Shown here: one piece after another, positions 62,954 through 64,000 of the stretch | How the letters are laid out: the number at the start of each line of letters is the position of its first letter | Numbering within the stretch: the stretch's first letter is position 1 | Source of the DNA: CAYTWW01 sp043801855 | GTDB lineage: Archaea; Nanobdellota; Nanobdellia; Woesearchaeales; GW2011-AR15 | Assembly: GCA_043801855.1 (NCBI GenBank) | Contig: JAZDLQ010000098.1 | Span: forward strand, 1 to 64,000 | Length of the DNA stretch: 64,000 bases | Direction of reading: 5' to 3' | The notes under the pieces: model-generated | Told to the model about the DNA's origin: nothing | The model's input: only the letters and a program-made list of their open reading frames with translations | The model's database searches: none | Made by a program: the position numbers and the translations under genes

Positions 62954-64000
62954 TTATTTTTTTATTGACGATATGATTGTAACTAATTCTTCTTTTGTTT
63001 TTGCCATTTGTATTGCCTCGCCAAGGCCTGGCATATGAAATACGCTTGCAATCCAGTTTGCAAAATCGTTTTTCTGATTATTTACATGATTGTAAAATGT
63101 TGCTTCATCAAGCTCAGGCACAATACTGAAAAACTCCTCAATGCTTCTTATTACATCCCCATTGCTCAGGAAAAAATACTGGCTTGGGCTTGTAATAAGA
63201 TTATAGTCAAGCACAATATGATTTAATGACTGCGCTGCTGCAATATTTCCCGCAACACTTGGCGTTTGTTTGTTTTCGTGCACTTCGATTTTTATTTCCG
63301 GCGGCTGAATTGGCACTAATTTTTCCTGAACAAATGTTTTTTGCTCATTTGACAAAGCCTGACCTACTGGTACTGCTTCCTGCTCGCCTTTTTTGTTTGG
63401 AATAAATCTAGCCATTATTTCTCCTACTTTTCCAAATTTAACTTCCTGGATTGCTACAAGATAATATAGCAAGAGCGAAACAAGAAGGCCTACGCCTGCA
63501 AGCATAAATAGTGTTTGCATTAATCCATAAGGAGATATTCTTGATATCTGCGATACGAACCCAGTCACCAGATTGCTTGATGGCTTAATTACAGATTCAG
63601 GCCGAAGCAGCACAACAGTTTTTGTGTTTTTAGCGCTCTCGCTTGTATCCTCTGTCAGAATAAAATACTTTATTTCAAACTGGTCATACGAAAGCTTTAC
63701 AAGATTCCATCCAACAATAGGGTCCTGCTTAATTATTACATAATCTGGTGTTTTTATATCAACTGTCCCAAGGTCTGAGGCAACAGTTTTTGGGATTATT
63801 TCAAGGAGCTTTACATTAGTTAGCTCTTCAGGGCTTTCATAAGTCACTTTTTTTGTGACAAGAACCCTTCCTTCTGTATTGCCAAACAGATAAACAATCG
63901 AAAGTGTCTTTATTTCTGAAGTTATCTTGATATTTCCTGAAAATGCATAGATTTTTTCCTTATAATATTTTAATTGTGAATTTGTATAGTTTGTGTCCCT
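62954..64000 (-). CDS. Membrane-anchored surface-associated protein, 5' end outside window
   Basis: The frame stays open to the window edge, so the N-terminus is missing; a GTG at 63847 is internal. Visible: a beta-rich extracytoplasmic part, one membrane helix (about residues 108-132 counted from that GTG, GLMQTLFMLAGVGLLVSLLL), and a cytoplasmic tail with a Pro/Glu linker and a helical C-terminal domain (about 205-297). Upstream of the surface-protein gene 61986 on the same strand; may anchor or export it. Family not recognised. Confidence 0.7.
   Translation of the reverse strand, partial: RDTNYTNSQLKYYKEKIYAFSGNIKITSEIKTLSIVYLFGNTEGRVLVTKKVTYESPEELTNVKLLEIIPKTVASDLGTVDIKTPDYVIIKQDPIVGWNLVKLSYDQFEIKYFILTEDTSESAKNTKTVVLLRPESVIKPSSNLVTGFVSQISRISPYGLMQTLFMLAGVGLLVSLLLYYLVAIQEVKFGKVGEIMARFIPNKKGEQEAVPVGQALSNEQKTFVQEKLVPIQPPEIKIEVHENKQTPSVAGNIAAAQSLNHIVLDYNLITSPSQYFFLSNGDVIRSIEEFFSIVPELDEATFYNHVNNQKNDFANWIASVFHMPGLGEAIQMAKTKEELVTIISSIKK

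Overview
The window is AT-rich and archaeal. Promoters look like TATA boxes, several genes appear leaderless, and genes are packed with start/stop overlaps (ATGA) next to GGAGG-type ribosome sites. There are archaeal marker families (Ogg2-type DNA glycosylase, PGF-pre-PGF and DUF2341 surface proteins, a DUF134 regulator). Tiny zinc-ribbon proteins, giant secreted repeat proteins and an M3 oligopeptidase suggest a DPANN-type archaeon of the Woesearchaeota/Pacearchaeota kind. That placement is an inference. No rRNA, tRNA or CRISPR array was seen.

Layout. 45-5516 is an oxygen/peroxide defence block: AhpC, PrxQ, PerR, superoxide reductase, ferritin, flavodiiron protein, glutaredoxin and a thioredoxin reductase. 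5529-6630 holds small accessory genes. 6631-7059 has no gene but is packed with inverted repeats. 7060-11973 holds oligoendopeptidase F, a K+ channel, two base-excision glycosylases (Nth, Ogg2) and an acetyltransferase. 11983-13691 is a thioredoxin / FTR-like / regulator / copper-ATPase operon whose last two genes have collapsed into each other. 13889-16052 is a two-component pair, followed by two small secreted proteins and a membrane-bound winged-helix regulator.

18302-31746 is a minus-strand run of about 23 genes. They encode NifX-like proteins, two MinD-type ATPases carrying ferredoxin domains, an Mrp ATPase, two metallo-beta-lactamase-fold enzymes, a DsrE protein, an Fe-S GTPase, an ABC ATPase, a ferredoxin, thioredoxins, a Trx-CcdA fusion, a ferritin-like protein, a CDF transporter, DUF5320 and DUF134. 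No nitrogenase is present, so it looks like a metal-cluster/redox trafficking system of unknown product. A divergent ZIP transporter is frameshifted. 32729-37756 holds an ABC-2 exporter, an MgtC-like protein and two orphan genes. guaA and guaB follow, preceded by a 104-bp inverted-repeat element flanked by a perfect 9-bp direct repeat.

43196-64000 is a surface-protein region: a 4008-residue secreted protein containing a duplicated multi-domain cassette, a 1367-residue protein that looks like two secreted proteins joined end to start, and two smaller paralogues sharing its C-terminal domain. Inside this region sits the most unusual locus. A DpnA-like GATC-type adenine methyltransferase has seven GATC sites in 59 bp of its promoter, next to the remnant of a DpnI-like nuclease that has lost its catalytic half but keeps most of the winged-helix domain that in DpnI reads methylated GATC.
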